64,000 nucleotides of DNA from an uncultured Flavobacteriaceae bacterium (GTDB lineage Bacteria > Bacteroidota > Bacteroidia > Flavobacteriales > Flavobacteriaceae), in assembly GCA_947494695.1 (NCBI GenBank), contig CANLWB010000003.1:186001-250000 (forward strand), in the 5' to 3' direction. Both the position numbers and the translations under genes were made by a program. Below are positions 34,582 to 44,500 of the stretch, in pieces (position 1 is the first letter of the stretch; every line of letters starts with the position of its first letter). The notes below the pieces were generated by a model. It saw only the letters and a list, made by a program, of their open reading frames with translations, did no database searches and was not told the origin of the DNA.

Positions 34582-35668
34582 ACTATGCAATGCCTCAACC
34601 CTTCTAAACTAGAGCGCCAATTCAACTCAGTGCTATTTTGACCCTTCGACTACGCTCAGGGTAAGCGACTCACACACTTTTGCCTAGGCAAAAGTGGTTG
34701 AACTAGTATATTATAGTGTCAGTTATAGAAATGGAGCGTATAGTTCATATTAACAATCATAGTTCTCATGTCTCTTCGAGTTAATTTGCCAAGGCAACGA
34801 AGCAAACTTGTATCGAGAAGCAAGATTAACCTTCCTCGCTACTGCCACCTTTCGGCTGGGTACGGATACAGTAGACATCACATAATTGTGATAAAAATTA
34901 CTACGCAATGCCTCAACCCTTCTAAACTAGAGCTCCAATTCAACTCAGTGCTATTTTGACCCTTCGACTACGCTCAGGGTAAGCGACTCACACACTTTTG
35001 CTTAGGCAAAAGTGGTTCGCTATAACTAGCATACCATAGGGTCAGTTCAAGAAAACAGCCCCTATAGTTCAGAGTAACAATCATAGTTCTAGTGTCTCTT
35101 CGAGTGAATTTGCGAAGGCAACGAAGCAAATTTGTATCGAGAAGCAAGATTAACCTTCCTCGCTACTGCCTCCTTTCGGCTGGGTACGGATACAGTAGAC
35201 ATCACATAATAGTGATAAAAATTACTATGCAATGCCTCAACCCTTCTAAACTAGAGTTCCAATTCAACTCAGTGCTATTTTGACCCTTCGACTACGCTCA
35301 GGGTAAGCGACTCACACACTTTTGCTTAGGCAAAAGTGGTTGGCCATAACTAGTATATTATAGTGTCAGTTATAGAAATGGAGCGTATAGTTCATATTAA
35401 CAATCATAGTTCTCATGTCTCTTCAAGTTAATTTGTGAAGGCAACGAAGCAAATTTGTATCGAGAAGCAAGATTAACCTTCCTCGCTACTGCCACCTTTC
35501 GGCTGGGTACGGATACAGTAGACATCACATAATAGTGATAAAAAATACTATGCAATGTCTCAATCCTTCTAAACTAGAGCTCCAATTCAACTCAGTGCTA
35601 TTTTGACCCTTCGACTACGCTCAGGGTAAGCGACTCACACACTTTTGCTTAGGCAAAAGTGGTTCGCT
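34582..35668. repeat. Tandem array of ~320-bp structured repeats (about 3.3 copies)
   Basis: Units begin at 34582, 34900, 35224 and 35547 (periods 318, 324 and 323 bp); the fourth stops after about 120 bp, 3 bp before the stop codon of the mutase gene. Each full unit contains CCCTTCGACTACGCTCAGGG, CACTTTTGCYTAGGCAAAAGTG (a near-perfect 22-bp palindrome), a long inverted repeat CTTCGAG...GCAAAYTTGTATCGAGAAG, CTACTG...CAGTAG and ATCACATAATNGTGAT. Units 1 and 3 agree with each other in a variable middle section where unit 2 differs, giving an A-B-A pattern, and the truncated unit 4 ends like unit 2. Frames of 63 codons inside it are by-products. Confidence 0.9.
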
Positions 35669-35670
35669 GC

Positions 35671-38600
35671 TTACATGTTTCGGCGATACTGTCCGCCTAC
35701 TTCAAATAAAGCACTTGTTATTTCTCCCAAAGAACACACTTTACAAACTTCCATCAATGACTCAAAAATATTTTCATTGTTAACAGCTTTCGTTTGTAAA
35801 TCCTCGAGTAATTCTTTTGTATCATTGGCCTCATGAAGATTTTCCAAAGTTCTTATTTGATATTGCTTTTCTTCCTCCGTAGCTCGAATCACCTCTTTTG
35901 GTAGTACGGTTGGTGATCCTTTTGAACTTAAAAATGTATTCACTCCAATAATTGGAAATTTACCATTATGCTTTAAGGTTTCGTAGTATAGGCTTTCTTC
36001 TTGAATTTTACTTCTTTGATACATGGTTTCCATAGCACCTAAAACACCTCCTCGTTCGGTAATTCTATCGAACTCAGTTAACACAGCCTCTTCAACCAAA
36101 TCGGTTAACTCCTCTATGATAAACGACCCTTGAATTGGGTTTTCATTTTTGGCAAGTCCTAATTCTTTATTTATAATAAGTTGAATCGCCATGGCACGTC
36201 TTACCGATTCTTCAGTAGGCGTTGTAATAGCCTCATCATAGGCGTTTGTATGCAATGAGTTACAATTATCGTAAATCGCATATAAAGCCTGCAATGTGGT
36301 ACGAATATCATTAAAATCTATTTCCTGTGCATGTAAACTACGCCCCGAAGTTTGGATATGATATTTAAGCATTTGAGCTCTGCTATTGGCTCCATACTTA
36401 TATTTCATAGCTTTCGACCAAATTTTTCTTGCCACACGACCAATTACAGCATACTCCGGGTCGATACCATTCGAGAAAAAGAAAGATAAGTTTGGGCCAA
36501 ACTTATTAATATCCATCCCCCTGCTTAAATAATACTCAACATACGTAAACCCATTAGAAAGCGTTAAGGCCAACTGCGTAATGGGATTTGCTCCGGCTTC
36601 TGCGATATGATACCCCGAAATAGATACCGAATAAAAATTACGAACATTATTTTCTATAAAATACTCCTGAACATCTCCCATCAACCTTAAAGCAAACTCC
36701 GTAGAGAATATACAGGTGTTTTGCGCCTGGTCTTCTTTTAAAATATCGGCCTGTACCGTTCCTCTAACCTGTGTAATGGTTTTTATCTTAATATCATTAT
36801 AAACATCTAAGGGTAATACCTGATTACCAGTAACACCAAGTAGCATGAGTCCTAAACCATCATTCCCTTCTGGCAATTCCCCATTATATTTTGGTCGTTC
36901 TTTGTCTTTATAAATATCTGCTATTTTGGCTTCAATCTCCTTTTCCAGGCCATTTTCTTTAATATAAATTTCACATTGCTGATCTATGGCCGCATTCATA
37001 AAAAAGCCTAGCAACATTGGGGCTGGTCCATTAATTGTCATACTAACAGAAGTCATAACATCTGCCAAATTGAATCCAGAATACAGTTTTTTAGCATCAT
37101 CTAAGCAACAAACGGAAACACCTGCATTTCCAATTTTTCCGTAAATGTCTGGACGATGATCTGGGTCATTACCATAAAGCGTCACACTATCGAACGCGGT
37201 TGATAAGCGTTTAGCAGGCATTCCCATACTCACATAATGAAAACGACGATTGGTACGCTCCGGCCCTCCTTCACCCGCAAACATTCTTGCTGGGTCTTCC
37301 CCTGTTCGTTTAAACGGATACAAACCGGATGTATATGGAAACTCTCCAGGAACATTTTCCTGTAAACACCATCTTAAAATATCACCCCAGGCCTCATATT
37401 TAGGTAAGGCCACTTTTGGGATTTGTAAATGAGATAAAGACGCCGTATGAGTTTCGATCTTAATCTCTTTATCTCTTACTTTAAAGGAATATATTGGAGA
37501 TTTATATGTATCTACTTTCTCTCCCCAGGCTATAATGGTTTCCCAATTATAAGGATCTAAATCCAGTTTAACTTTATCAAATTCCTTTAATAACAACTCT
37601 AAAAACGTCTTATCGCCATCATTATGAGCAAGGTGCAAAACTGCTTCGCCATTTAAACCCGATTTTGAAATTAAAGTTTCTCCATTTGAGTCTGCTTCAA
37701 GCGTAGTAAACGCACTTTTAATATTGGCAACTGAACAAATGGTCTTATATATCCCATACAGTTTTTGAGCGGCTTCCACCTGATGCTTTGCTTTTTGATC
37801 GTATGCCCGGTTCGATTCGGCTATTTCGGATAAATAACGGGTTCTTGATGGCGGAATAACAAAAACCTTCTCACTCATTTCATCAGAAATACTAAAAGAT
37901 GATTTAAGATTTGCATCTGTCTTTTCAACCAGCATATCAATCACAGCTTTATAAAGCGTATTCATCCCTGGGTCGTTAAACTGCGAGGCAATGGTTCCAA
38001 AAACCGGCAATTCTTCTTGTGGAATATCCCAAAGGTTATTGTTACGCATATACTGTTTTTTCACATCTCGTAATGCATCTAAAGCCCCCCTTTTGTCAAA
38101 CTTATTAATAGCTACCAAATCGGCAAAATCCAGCATATCGATTTTTTCCAACTGTGTTGCCGCTCCAAACTCTGGAGTCATAACATATAAAGACATATCT
38201 GAATGCTCTATAATTTCGGTATCCGATTGTCCGATACCAGACGTTTCCAAAATAATCAGATCGTACTCTGCAGCTTTTAAAATTTCAACAGCTTCATTGA
38301 CATATTTGGACAATGCCAAATTGGACTGACGTGTCGCCAAACTACGCATATAAACACGTGGAGAATTAATAGCATTCATACGAATTCGATCACCCAGTAA
38401 GGCTCCACCAGTCTTTCGTTTTGAAGGATCGACCGAAACAATTCCAATAGTTTTTTCTGGAAAATCAACTAAAAAACGACGTACCAATTCATCAACCAAA
38501 CTCGATTTACCAGCCCCTCCAGTACCTGTTATTCCTAAAACCGGAGTTTTAGAATTCTTATTTTTAGAATGAATTTTGACTAGAGTATCCTTAGCGACGT

Positions 38601-39132
38601 CAGGAAAATTTTCTGCCGAAGAAATAATACGGGCAATAGACCTGGAGTCTTTCTTCTCTAAATTATTTTGCTCCCCATTTAAAACATCTCCAATAGCGAA
38701 ATCCGATTTTTCAACCAAATCATTAATCATGCCTTGTAAGCCCATTTCACGCCCATCATCAGGAGAGTATATTCGTGTAATTCCATGTTCCATTAATGCT
38801 TCGATTTCTGAAGGCAGAATCACACCGCCTCCACCACCAAAAATCTTGATATGCCCGGCACCTTTTTCCTTCAACAAATCGTGCATATATTTAAAATACT
38901 CGTTGTGACCTCCTTGGTAAGACGTTAAACAAATGGCATTGACATCTTCTTGTATCGCAGTATTAACAACCTCTTCGACACTTCTATCATGCCCCAGGTG
39001 AATCACCTCCACCCCTGTGGCTTGAATAATTCGACGCATGATATTAATAGACGCATCATGGCCATCAAATAATGATGCAGCAGTTACAATTCTAACTTTA
39101 TTTTTGGGTTTATATGGAACCTGTTGTTTCAT
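35671..39132 (-). CDS. icmF: Fused isobutyryl-/methylmalonyl-CoA mutase with built-in G-protein chaperone
   Basis: 1153 aa, cytoplasmic. Residues about 12-140 are a cobalamin-binding domain ([15 protein letters not shown] supplies the DxHxxG-like loop; [11 protein letters not shown] follows). Residues about 195-420 are a MeaB-type GTPase with Walker [10 protein letters not shown] and NKFD. From about 560 to the end is the mutase barrel with [52 protein letters not shown] and [12 protein letters not shown]. This three-part order defines IcmF. The PFKR rather than PWTIRQYAG substrate loop favours isobutyryl/n-butyryl-CoA over methylmalonyl-CoA, an inference. It uses adenosylcobalamin. The repeat array abuts its 3' end. 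Confidence 0.93.
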   Translation of the reverse strand: MKQQVPYKPKNKVRIVTAASLFDGHDASINIMRRIIQATGVEVIHLGHDRSVEEVVNTAIQEDVNAICLTSYQGGHNEYFKYMHDLLKEKGAGHIKIFGGGGGVILPSEIEALMEHGITRIYSPDDGREMGLQGMINDLVEKSDFAIGDVLNGEQNNLEKKDSRSIARIISSAENFPDVAKDTLVKIHSKNKNSKTPVLGITGTGGAGKSSLVDELVRRFLVDFPEKTIGIVSVDPSKRKTGGALLGDRIRMNAINSPRVYMRSLATRQSNLALSKYVNEAVEILKAAEYDLIILETSGIGQSDTEIIEHSDMSLYVMTPEFGAATQLEKIDMLDFADLVAINKFDKRGALDALRDVKKQYMRNNNLWDIPQEELPVFGTIASQFNDPGMNTLYKAVIDMLVEKTDANLKSSFSISDEMSEKVFVIPPSRTRYLSEIAESNRAYDQKAKHQVEAAQKLYGIYKTICSVANIKSAFTTLEADSNGETLISKSGLNGEAVLHLAHNDGDKTFLELLLKEFDKVKLDLDPYNWETIIAWGEKVDTYKSPIYSFKVRDKEIKIETHTASLSHLQIPKVALPKYEAWGDILRWCLQENVPGEFPYTSGLYPFKRTGEDPARMFAGEGGPERTNRRFHYVSMGMPAKRLSTAFDSVTLYGNDPDHRPDIYGKIGNAGVSVCCLDDAKKLYSGFNLADVMTSVSMTINGPAPMLLGFFMNAAIDQQCEIYIKENGLEKEIEAKIADIYKDKERPKYNGELPEGNDGLGLMLLGVTGNQVLPLDVYNDIKIKTITQVRGTVQADILKEDQAQNTCIFSTEFALRLMGDVQEYFIENNVRNFYSVSISGYHIAEAGANPITQLALTLSNGFTYVEYYLSRGMDINKFGPNLSFFFSNGIDPEYAVIGRVARKIWSKAMKYKYGANSRAQMLKYHIQTSGRSLHAQEIDFNDIRTTLQALYAIYDNCNSLHTNAYDEAITTPTEESVRRAMAIQLIINKELGLAKNENPIQGSFIIEELTDLVEEAVLTEFDRITERGGVLGAMETMYQRSKIQEESLYYETLKHNGKFPIIGVNTFLSSKGSPTVLPKEVIRATEEEKQYQIRTLENLHEANDTKELLEDLQTKAVNNENIFESLMEVCKVCSLGEITSALFEVGGQYRRNM

Positions 39133-39247
39133 TCTTAAAGAATCTTCATTTTAAGTGTCGCAACTTACGAAATATTCAAAGAATTACATCATTTTCATAT
39201 AATTATCTAAAATTTAAATCTCTACTGTTTCTGTATGATTTTTAGAT

Positions 39248-39255
39248 TAATTTTG
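39248..39255 (+). promoter_or_regulatory. -7 box TAATTTTG for purU
   Basis: Exact TAnnTTTG match, 22 nt before the ATG at 39278. A CTG at 39225-39227 could be a degenerate -33. Confidence 0.5.
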
Positions 39256-39277
39256 GAGTTCTTTGATTGAGAAACAC

Positions 39278-40132
39278 ATGAATAAAATTACGATTTTAAT
39301 ACATTGTAAAGACCGCCCAAATATTATAGCTTCTGTAACAAACTTTGTTGCTAAAGAGGGCGGAAATATTGTTTATATAGATCAGCATGTGGATAGAGAA
39401 CAAAATATCTTCTTTATGCGCTTGGAAAGCGAATTTACTAACGATTCTTTTTCTACAGATCATTTCAAAGCATCTTTTAAAGATAACCTGGTAAATGGGT
39501 TTGCCATGAAATGGCGAATCTATTCATCTGAAGTGAAACCAAAAATGGCACTGTTTATTTCTAAATACGACCATTGTTTATATGACCTTTTAGGACGCTA
39601 TAATTCTGGTGAACTCAATCTGGAAATCCCTTTTATTATAAGTAATCATGAGGATTTAAAACCTATTGCCGATTCCTTTAAGATTCCTTTTTATCACATT
39701 CCGGTTACTAAAGACACGAAAGATGAAGCCGAAAATAAACAACTGGAATTATTGGAAAAACACCATATTGATTTTATCGTTTTGGCAAGGTATATGCAAA
39801 TTGTTTCTGGAAAATTAATTGACCGATACCCTAATAAAATAATTAATATTCATCATTCATTTCTTCCCGCTTTTGTTGGTGCTAAACCTTACCATTCTGC
39901 ATATAAACGTGGCGTAAAAATTATTGGTGCTACCAGTCATTATGTAACAGAGGAACTTGATGCCGGCCCTATTATAGAACAAGATGTGGCTCATGTTTCT
40001 CACACCTATTCCATTCAGGATTTAATTTCCAGAGGGCGTGATCTGGAAAAAATTGTACTGGCAAATGCCGTTAAACGCCATGCCGATAGAAAAGTGATGG
40101 TCTATAATAACAAAACAGTTATCTTCTCTTAA
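39278..40132 (+). CDS. purU: Formyltetrahydrofolate deformylase
   Basis: 284 aa from the ATG at 39278; an upstream in-frame TTG at 39263 is unlikely. An N-terminal ACT domain (ITILIHCKDRPNIIASVTNFVAKEGGNI) is followed by a formyltransferase-fold hydrolase: VLARYMQIVSGKLIDRYPNKIINIHHSFLPAFVGAKPYH contains the catalytic Asn-His-His region, and ATSHYVTEELDAGPIIEQDV the Asp. It releases formate from 10-formyl-THF for purine synthesis and one-carbon balance. Convergent with the ATP-grasp gene (2 bp apart). Confidence 0.95.
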   Translation: MNKITILIHCKDRPNIIASVTNFVAKEGGNIVYIDQHVDREQNIFFMRLESEFTNDSFSTDHFKASFKDNLVNGFAMKWRIYSSEVKPKMALFISKYDHCLYDLLGRYNSGELNLEIPFIISNHEDLKPIADSFKIPFYHIPVTKDTKDEAENKQLELLEKHHIDFIVLARYMQIVSGKLIDRYPNKIINIHHSFLPAFVGAKPYHSAYKRGVKIIGATSHYVTEELDAGPIIEQDVAHVSHTYSIQDLISRGRDLEKIVLANAVKRHADRKVMVYNNKTVIFS

Positions 40133-40134
40133 AA

Positions 40135-41232
40135 TTATTTTTTATTCTGTCCGAGTTCCAGAAGTTCATCTGTGAATTTTCCAAGCAAGGGACCATTAGC
40201 TAATTGAAGACTGCTTATCCCCATACGATAGGTATTGTATTCGATTAAAACAGGTTCTTTATTGCGATCAATAGCGACGTCCCATGCAATGAGTTTAAAA
40301 TAAGGTACATTAATATGTGCTGCTTTTATTAGTTCCTTAGCCTTATCAAAAGCAGGAATGACAACCTGGTTTAAATGAGTTCCCGAATCTGTAATAAATC
40401 TTTGATTTCCGGCCTGGTTAAATCCGTAGCCTTTTAAACTGCCATCTTCATTAATCCCGCAGGACATACCCCCTGAAGAACTGTTATCTGTAAAAGCACC
40501 TGCTCTCCCTATTCTTACTATAGATGATAAAACGTGTACGCCGTCTTCACGTAAATAACTTAGTATTCTTATACTATTTAAGGAGGACTCGTTTAATGTT
40601 TTCATGTCCTCATGCTGTTCCAGTATTTCCTGTACGATGAAATCCTTTTCAAACTCGCGAAGTAAATGTTTTAAAGACATATCTTTATAGTCCGTAATCT
40701 TATCTTTAATTCGAAATCCAATAACATCCTTTCCCCCTCCCGACTCTATGGAAGGTTTAATAACCAACCGATCATGTGTATTGCAAATATCAATAGCCTC
40801 TTTTTCACTTATTCTGGTGCTCCCGTTATAGTAAAATCCGTTTATATTTTTCACCACACTTTTGAGTTGTTTTGTATTTGGAAACAGGACTTCCAATAAG
40901 TTTTTATCCAATAAAGCAGGCCACTGTTTCATTTCATTTACTGTAGCCGCTATATACGGGTGAAAAATGTCTTCAGGTAAATACTCTACAGAAAAAATAT
41001 TATTAAATCCGCCAAAGTAACGGTGCCAATACGTTTTTACATTTTTATACCCTCTTTTGTCATAATAGGCTTTTATTTCTTGTTTTTGATTAGAACTTAA
41101 TGTCTTTGGATTATGCTTCCTTATTTTCACTTTAATCTTTCTTCGATACCATAGAATCAGGTTCAATCGAACAAGGTCTTTTCTTTTTCTAATTAGAAAA
41201 GACATAAACAGTCTTTTTAAGACGTGATACAT
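40135..41232 (-). CDS. Sugar-transfer-associated ATP-grasp protein
   Basis: About 365 aa from the ATG at 41232; an upstream GTG at 41286 would extend it by 18 residues. The N-terminus is basic and partly hydrophobic. The ATP-grasp fold shows DRLVIKPSIESGGGKDVIGF (ATP lid), FIVQEILEQHEDM, LNSIRILSYLREDGVHVLSSIVRIG and the metal-binding end LIAWDVAIDRNKEPVLIEYNTYRMGIS. This matches the ATPgrasp_ST group found beside glycosyl or polysaccharide transfer genes. Here no such genes are adjacent, so its peptide or sugar ligation partner is unknown. Confidence 0.8.
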   Translation of the reverse strand: MYHVLKRLFMSFLIRKRKDLVRLNLILWYRRKIKVKIRKHNPKTLSSNQKQEIKAYYDKRGYKNVKTYWHRYFGGFNNIFSVEYLPEDIFHPYIAATVNEMKQWPALLDKNLLEVLFPNTKQLKSVVKNINGFYYNGSTRISEKEAIDICNTHDRLVIKPSIESGGGKDVIGFRIKDKITDYKDMSLKHLLREFEKDFIVQEILEQHEDMKTLNESSLNSIRILSYLREDGVHVLSSIVRIGRAGAFTDNSSSGGMSCGINEDGSLKGYGFNQAGNQRFITDSGTHLNQVVIPAFDKAKELIKAAHINVPYFKLIAWDVAIDRNKEPVLIEYNTYRMGISSLQLANGPLLGKFTDELLELGQNKK

Positions 41233-41568
41233 AAAAATATGTGCTTGGTTAGTAACTTTCAAGAAAGTACTTACAAATCCATTCACAGATAAAATTTAAT
41301 CGACAAAACATGCCATCTATTAGATTAACCACTGATAATCAAACGTGAAAATCAAGTTGCGTCCTATAAAAATAACTTTAAATGGTTGTGACTTTTACTT
41401 TTTCTCTGTGTCTCATAATTAGGTTAAGGACAAATCTCTGGTCATAATAAGGCTTAAAATACAATATGGGATTATTTAGTTTGCTCAAAAGACACCTTTC
41501 TCTCAAGGTGTCTTTCTTAATAGATACAAATCTTAACTTTTTTCTAAATACGTTTCAGATCTAAAACA
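41233..41568. other. Divergent intergenic region with a terminator-like hairpin
   Basis: Between the ATP-grasp gene and the DUF4197 gene. No coding sequence is supported beyond the optional N-terminal extension of the ATP-grasp protein. It contains a strong 11-bp hairpin at 41488-41515, described separately. Confidence 0.5.
41488..41515. terminator. Strong hairpin in a divergent intergenic region
   Basis: AAAGACACCTT (41488-41498), loop TCTCTC, AAGGTGTCTTT (41505-41515): a perfect 11-bp stem with T at one end and A at the other. Neither flanking gene ends here, so it may end a small untranslated transcript. Confidence 0.45.
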
Positions 41569-41576
41569 TATATTTG
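41569..41576 (+). promoter_or_regulatory. -7 box TATATTTG for the DUF4197 gene
   Basis: Exact TAnnTTTG match 23 nt before the ATG at 41600. No clear -33. Confidence 0.45.
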
Positions 41577-41599
41577 TTATACACATAAAACTCAAAACA

Positions 41600-42310
41600 A
41601 TGATTCGAAAAATTTTAGCATTCATACTTATTTTTAATCTTACTGCATGCGCAGAATTACAACAAGTAGTTAATCAATTACCGCAGAGTGGAGGTGTTAT
41701 TGGCAATGCCGAAATTGCCTCTGGTTTAAGGCAAGCTTTAAATTTTGGTATAGATAAACAGGTGAGTAAACTAACACAAACTGACGGATTCCTTAAAAAT
41801 GAATTGGTTAAGATTTTGCTCCCTCAGGAACTACAGAAGGTTGATAAAACACTTAGAGATATAGGATTAAATAAATTAGCAGATGAAGGCTTAAAAGTGC
41901 TTAACAGGGCGGCAGAGGATGCTGTAAAAGAAGCCACTCCAATTTTTATTGATGCTGTAAAGGGCATTACGTTTGCCGATGCTAAAAATATTTTACTCGG
42001 TAATAATGATGCTGCCACACAGTATTTAAGTGGAAAAACACGAACTTCTTTATATAACAAATTTAATCCGGTTATCAAGAAGTCATTTAGTAAGGTTGGG
42101 GCCGATGAAATTTGGAGTAATCTTATCACAAAATACAACAACATTCCTTTTACCAACAATGTAAACCCAGACCTGACAGATTACGTTACAGAAGAAGCTT
42201 TAAAAGGTGTATTTACAATGATTGCTGTAGAAGAAGGTGACATTAGAACAAAATTATCTTCCAGAACAACAGACTTGCTAAAGAAGGTGTTTGCTTTACA
42301 GGACAGGTGA
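41600..42310 (+). CDS. DUF4197 lipoprotein
   Basis: 236 aa. The lipobox is LTAC near residue 17, so it is membrane-anchored. The DUF4197 body is helical, with ASGLRQALNFGIDKQVSKL near residues 40-60 and FADAKNILLGNNDAATQYLSGKTRTSLYNKFNPVIKKS near 128-165, ending ALKGVFTMIAVEEGDIRTKLSSRTTDLLKKVFA. All are family hallmarks. Function is unknown; the family is widespread in Bacteroidota and Proteobacteria. Single gene. Confidence 0.88.
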   Translation: MIRKILAFILIFNLTACAELQQVVNQLPQSGGVIGNAEIASGLRQALNFGIDKQVSKLTQTDGFLKNELVKILLPQELQKVDKTLRDIGLNKLADEGLKVLNRAAEDAVKEATPIFIDAVKGITFADAKNILLGNNDAATQYLSGKTRTSLYNKFNPVIKKSFSKVGADEIWSNLITKYNNIPFTNNVNPDLTDYVTEEALKGVFTMIAVEEGDIRTKLSSRTTDLLKKVFALQDR

Positions 42311-42584
42311 TTTTTGACTTACAATTAAAGAATTTCGGATGTTGAAACAGCCCGTTCAGTGTTCAGTGGCAGTATACAGTTTGGAGTGCACGTGTTGATA
42401 ATTTGGGATTTCAGAGTAGCGCATAATAATGTTGTACTTATAAGAGATATTTGTTGAAAGATAAATTTGGAATTTAGGTCGCTTCCCGCTACATATTAAA
42501 CTCTAATGGGCACAAATTGCACAAATTTTCACGAATAACTATGGAAATTCATCTGATGCTGTATCTTGAGACTGAACACCAAAG

Positions 42585-43088
42585 CTATTCCCTTTTGTAC
42601 ACCCCTTCAAAAGCCACTGTAATATCTTTATCATTTGTAATGGTTTCCCAGTATTGACGAACCGAGTTATCATCATTTAATGTCCAGGTAACACGATGAT
42701 AAAAAGGTTTTCCTTCTTGATTCCTTGATACATCTGTCTTTAAAATCATTTGGTTGCCTGTTTTATGTCCTTTTAGATGTAAACTTCCTCCTTTATTATC
42801 AATCCAAAGCTGTTCCCATTGTTTTGTATAGGCATTATAAAAATTATTACTGGTACCCGTGTAATTTCCACTGGCACTGGTCCAGTTTTCTCTTATAACG
42901 CAGTTATCCTGAATCTTATCAATAACATTTCTTCCAGCGACTTTACCCTCAGGTGTATAAACAACCCAGGTTCCTATCCAAAAATCGAACTCAGCATGCT
43001 TTTCACTACAACAACTACAAGTTTTATCCTGTGCATAACAGGAAACCGAAAGAAACAGGAAGAAAAAGGTGTTTAGTAGTATCTTCAT
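42585..43088 (-). CDS. Exported lipocalin-like (DUF1579-type) protein
   Basis: 167 aa. A signal peptide ends at SCYAQ and is followed by a Cys cluster (CSCCSEK). The fold begins HAEFDFWIGTWVV, the W-x-G-x-W opening of DUF1579/lipocalin-like proteins, and alternating strands follow (SNNFYNAYTKQWEQLWIDNKGGSLHLKGH, VTWTLNDDNSVRQYWE). Likely a periplasmic barrel binding a small ligand. No partner genes are adjacent. About 270 bp upstream on the right strand side and the 42311-42584 stretch downstream hold nothing I can identify. Confidence 0.7.
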   Translation of the reverse strand: MKILLNTFFFLFLSVSCYAQDKTCSCCSEKHAEFDFWIGTWVVYTPEGKVAGRNVIDKIQDNCVIRENWTSASGNYTGTSNNFYNAYTKQWEQLWIDNKGGSLHLKGHKTGNQMILKTDVSRNQEGKPFYHRVTWTLNDDNSVRQYWETITNDKDITVAFEGVYKRE

Positions 43089-43255
43089 AAAGATTAGCTT
43101 TAATTGGTTTTTAAAATTATAAATTATTCTAAAACTCCTCCAATAATTAACAAATGTTTACAATCAATTAAAAAACAGGCATGATTTATCAAAATAATTA
43201 AAAAATCCCTTTCAAACCTCATTAAAAAAGTGTATATTTAATAACGAGGTATACG

Positions 43256-43459
43256 ATGGAAATCATGAAACATCGAAATAACATAAAAGCTTATCAGAAT
43301 AGGCTTAATAAGCGCTACAAGGAGCTTATTGAGCAAGCTTATAATTTTAAGCAAACAGATAGTGCGTTAAGTGATATCTCAGAGTACAGAGCTATTAAAC
43401 TACTTAATGAAATTAATAGAATAAAGTACTTAACCAGAGAGCCTTCTCAAGTTATTTAG
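43256..43459 (+). CDS. Small helical protein, unknown function
   Basis: 67 aa, basic and Asn/Lys/Tyr-rich, predicted as a helical hairpin: HRNNIKAYQNRLNKRYKELIEQAYNF and YRAIKLLNEINRIKYL. The start is the ATG at 43256, with a second ATG at 43265. TATATTTA at 43233-43240 is one base from a -7 box. No family is known to me; small basic helical proteins of this kind recur in Flavobacteriaceae. Real gene status rests on codon pattern and promoter. Confidence 0.6.
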   Translation: MEIMKHRNNIKAYQNRLNKRYKELIEQAYNFKQTDSALSDISEYRAIKLLNEINRIKYLTREPSQVI

Positions 43460-43537
43460 ATCTAAATTTAGTAATTCCTTAACTTTTTTGTGACGTCTAA
43501 ATCATGTTATGGCACGTACTTTGTATAAAAAGAAATT

Positions 43538-43684
43538 ATGAATACACAACATTGTAGAGTTGGAAAAATAAAACCCAACTTAAATAAGCTAATAAGTTTA
43601 AAAGAATTGGAAAATATGATCGCTAACTTTGTAGAAGATGCGACTAAAGTTGACCGTTCTCAAGATTTAAATGCAAGTTTTTAA
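43538..43684 (+). CDS. 48-aa small protein, unknown function
   Basis: The ATG at 43538 opens MNTQHCRVGKIKPNLNKLIS and ends DRSQDLNASF. The middle, LKELENMIANFVEDATK, is amphipathic. Its last 41 bp overlap the 3' end of the convergent BtuF-like gene, which is unusual and lowers confidence. No promoter match is exact. Confidence 0.35.
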   Translation: MNTQHCRVGKIKPNLNKLISLKELENMIANFVEDATKVDRSQDLNASF

Positions 43685-44450
43685 AATACTTAAAAGCTTT
43701 AGTTAACCTGGAACCATACCAGGAAAACATTTCCCCATCTGCTAAAACAATCTTTGCATTGGGATAAAAATCTTGCACCGTATCTTTATGCTTTTCTTTA
43801 AAAGGATAAGGCTCACTAGATAGAAGCACTATATTGACATCTTTATACACACGTCCCTTCTCCAGTTTAATTTCTGGATAACGTGTTTCTTTCCCAAAAA
43901 TATTTTCGAACTTATTGAGTGCGAGCAAATAATTTATGAATGTTTGGTTTCCTGCAACCATCCACGGGTCCTTCCATATAAAGTACGCCACTTTTAATGT
44001 GTGCCTATCTTTAATGAAATCACTAAAACTTTCAACATCTTTTTTAATGGTATTGACCATAGTTGAAGCGGTTTCTAATACGTTAAAAACTTCACCGTAT
44101 TGATGAATTAATTCCAAACTGTCATCAATAGAAAAAATATCAGACACATGTACATTACAAATCATTTCACACGCTTCTACAATCTCCTTAGTGTTCTCTT
44201 CTTTGTTACAAAGAATAATATCTGGTTGTAAGTCTTTAATTCTACCTAAATGAATTTGTTTTGTACCGCCAACTACAGTGACTTCTTTTCTAATATGATA
44301 GGGATGCACACAGAATTTGGTAATTCCCACAAGATCGTTCTCTAACCCTAAATCGCATAATAATTCTGTTTGACTTGGCACTAACGAAACGATTCGTTTA
44401 GGAACTTCGCTAAAAAAAATTGCCCTGTTAATTTGGTCTTTGATTGTCAC
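43644..44450 (-). CDS. Cobalamin/metal-chelate binding protein (BtuF-like, helical backbone)
   Basis: About 268 aa from a GTG at 44450. A longer start (ATG at 44516) is doubted because a TATATTTG promoter box lies inside it and because a decayed gene reads through that stretch. The fold is the two-lobed helical-backbone metal receptor: RIVSLVPSQTELLCDLGL, DLVGITKFCVHP, VGGTKQIHLGRIKDLQPDIILCNKEEN, VAYFIWKDPWMVAG, FPNAKIVLADGEMFSWYG-like end. Family members bind vitamin B12 or heme/siderophores. No signal peptide is seen, unlike true BtuF, so a cytoplasmic or leaderless role is possible. No ABC partner is adjacent. Confidence 0.8.
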   Translation of the reverse strand: MTIKDQINRAIFFSEVPKRIVSLVPSQTELLCDLGLENDLVGITKFCVHPYHIRKEVTVVGGTKQIHLGRIKDLQPDIILCNKEENTKEIVEACEMICNVHVSDIFSIDDSLELIHQYGEVFNVLETASTMVNTIKKDVESFSDFIKDRHTLKVAYFIWKDPWMVAGNQTFINYLLALNKFENIFGKETRYPEIKLEKGRVYKDVNIVLLSSEPYPFKEKHKDTVQDFYPNAKIVLADGEMFSWYGSRLTKAFKYFKNLHLNLENGQL

Positions 44451-44481
44451 TACCCTATACTTGTTTGCTTCAATATCAAGC

Positions 44482-44489
44482 CAAATATA
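44482..44489 (-). promoter_or_regulatory. -7 box TATATTTG for the BtuF-like gene
   Basis: Exact TAnnTTTG match on the minus strand, 31 nt before the GTG at 44450 and downstream of the ATG at 44516. Supports the shorter start. Confidence 0.4.
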
Positions 44490-44500
44490 AAGTTTTAGAT

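Noticed and set aside
34768-35283. Two similar 63-codon open frames inside the repeat array
   Set aside because: They are the same repeat unit read twice, with no start signal or family, and the sequence is explained by DNA palindromes.
34582-35668. CRISPR array or integron attC cassette array
   Set aside because: Repeats are ~320 bp without short spacers, no cas genes are present, and the attC core sites (RYYYAAC/GTTRRRY) are not at the right places.
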